Assembly: GCA_007125435.1 (NCBI GenBank)
Contig: SLDF01000250.1
Location: forward strand, 1-5,021
DNA length: 5,021 nt
Source of the DNA: Saprospiraceae bacterium
Lineage (GTDB): Bacteria > Bacteroidota > Bacteroidia > Chitinophagales > Saprospiraceae
Direction: 5' to 3'
Part shown: piece after piece, positions 4,907-5,021 of the stretch
How positions within the stretch are numbered: the first letter of the stretch is position 1
How the letters are laid out: every line of letters starts with the position of its first letter
Made by a program: the position numbers and the translations under genes
Notes under the pieces: model-generated
What the model was told of the DNA's origin: nothing
Seen by the model: only the letters and a program-made list of their open reading frames with translations
The model's database searches: none

Positions 4907-5021
4907 CACTTGGTGTCGTCTGAAAAGAGCTAGAGCTTAGAGAATTTTACTTTAGACGAGTGCTGAAGAGAGAGCATAGCCTCAAGTGCTACGCGACCGA
5001 TGAAGCAGGAAGTATAAAGTA

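Overview
This window looks like a chromosomal stretch from a member of the Bacteroidota, probably a Cytophagales-type or related aquatic lineage. The evidence is indirect. There is a good match to the Bacteroidota promoter element TAnnTTTG in front of the first gene. The genes have AT-rich leaders without Shine-Dalgarno sequences. The lipoprotein carries an acidic tract straight after its lipid-anchored cysteine, as in the surface-export signal of this phylum. No species can be named from the sequence alone.

Layout. Bases 1-509 are non-coding. They hold a 20-21 bp spaced array of GAGCGNAGCGAG-like motifs (about 141-222, with inverted relatives on both sides), followed by one arm of a dispersed repeat (276-405). 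Bases 510-1223 encode TruC, a tRNA pseudouridine synthase. Bases 1224-1589 are mostly intergenic, with one doubtful 44-codon ORF and some small hairpins. Bases 1590-2756 encode a secreted beta-helix lipoprotein built from two copies of a 185-residue unit, ended by a strong intrinsic terminator (2811-2845). Bases 2846-3341 hold no gene. They contain a roughly 260 bp non-coding element with terminal inverted repeats (3001-3258), MITE-like, which shares both of its arms with the 276-405 repeat. Two perfect palindromes then lie just upstream of the last gene. Bases 3342-4730 encode a fusion of a cysteine-dioxygenase-type cupin with a class I SAM-dependent methyltransferase. Bases 4731-5021 are non-coding and again carry GAGCG...GCGAG motifs and inverted repeats.

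The three genes are all on the + strand but are separated by 366-585 bp, with a terminator and repeats between them. They are therefore most likely independent transcription units, and I see no shared pathway. TruC is housekeeping tRNA modification and the lipoprotein is probably displayed on the cell surface. The most notable gene is the dioxygenase-methyltransferase fusion, whose iron ligands and substrate-binding arginine are intact and whose combined product is not obvious. The second notable feature is the modular repeat family flanking truC and the lipoprotein gene: an almost identical 61 bp segment occurs in inverted orientation about 2.6 kb apart. I see no phage, defence, CRISPR, rRNA or tRNA genes.
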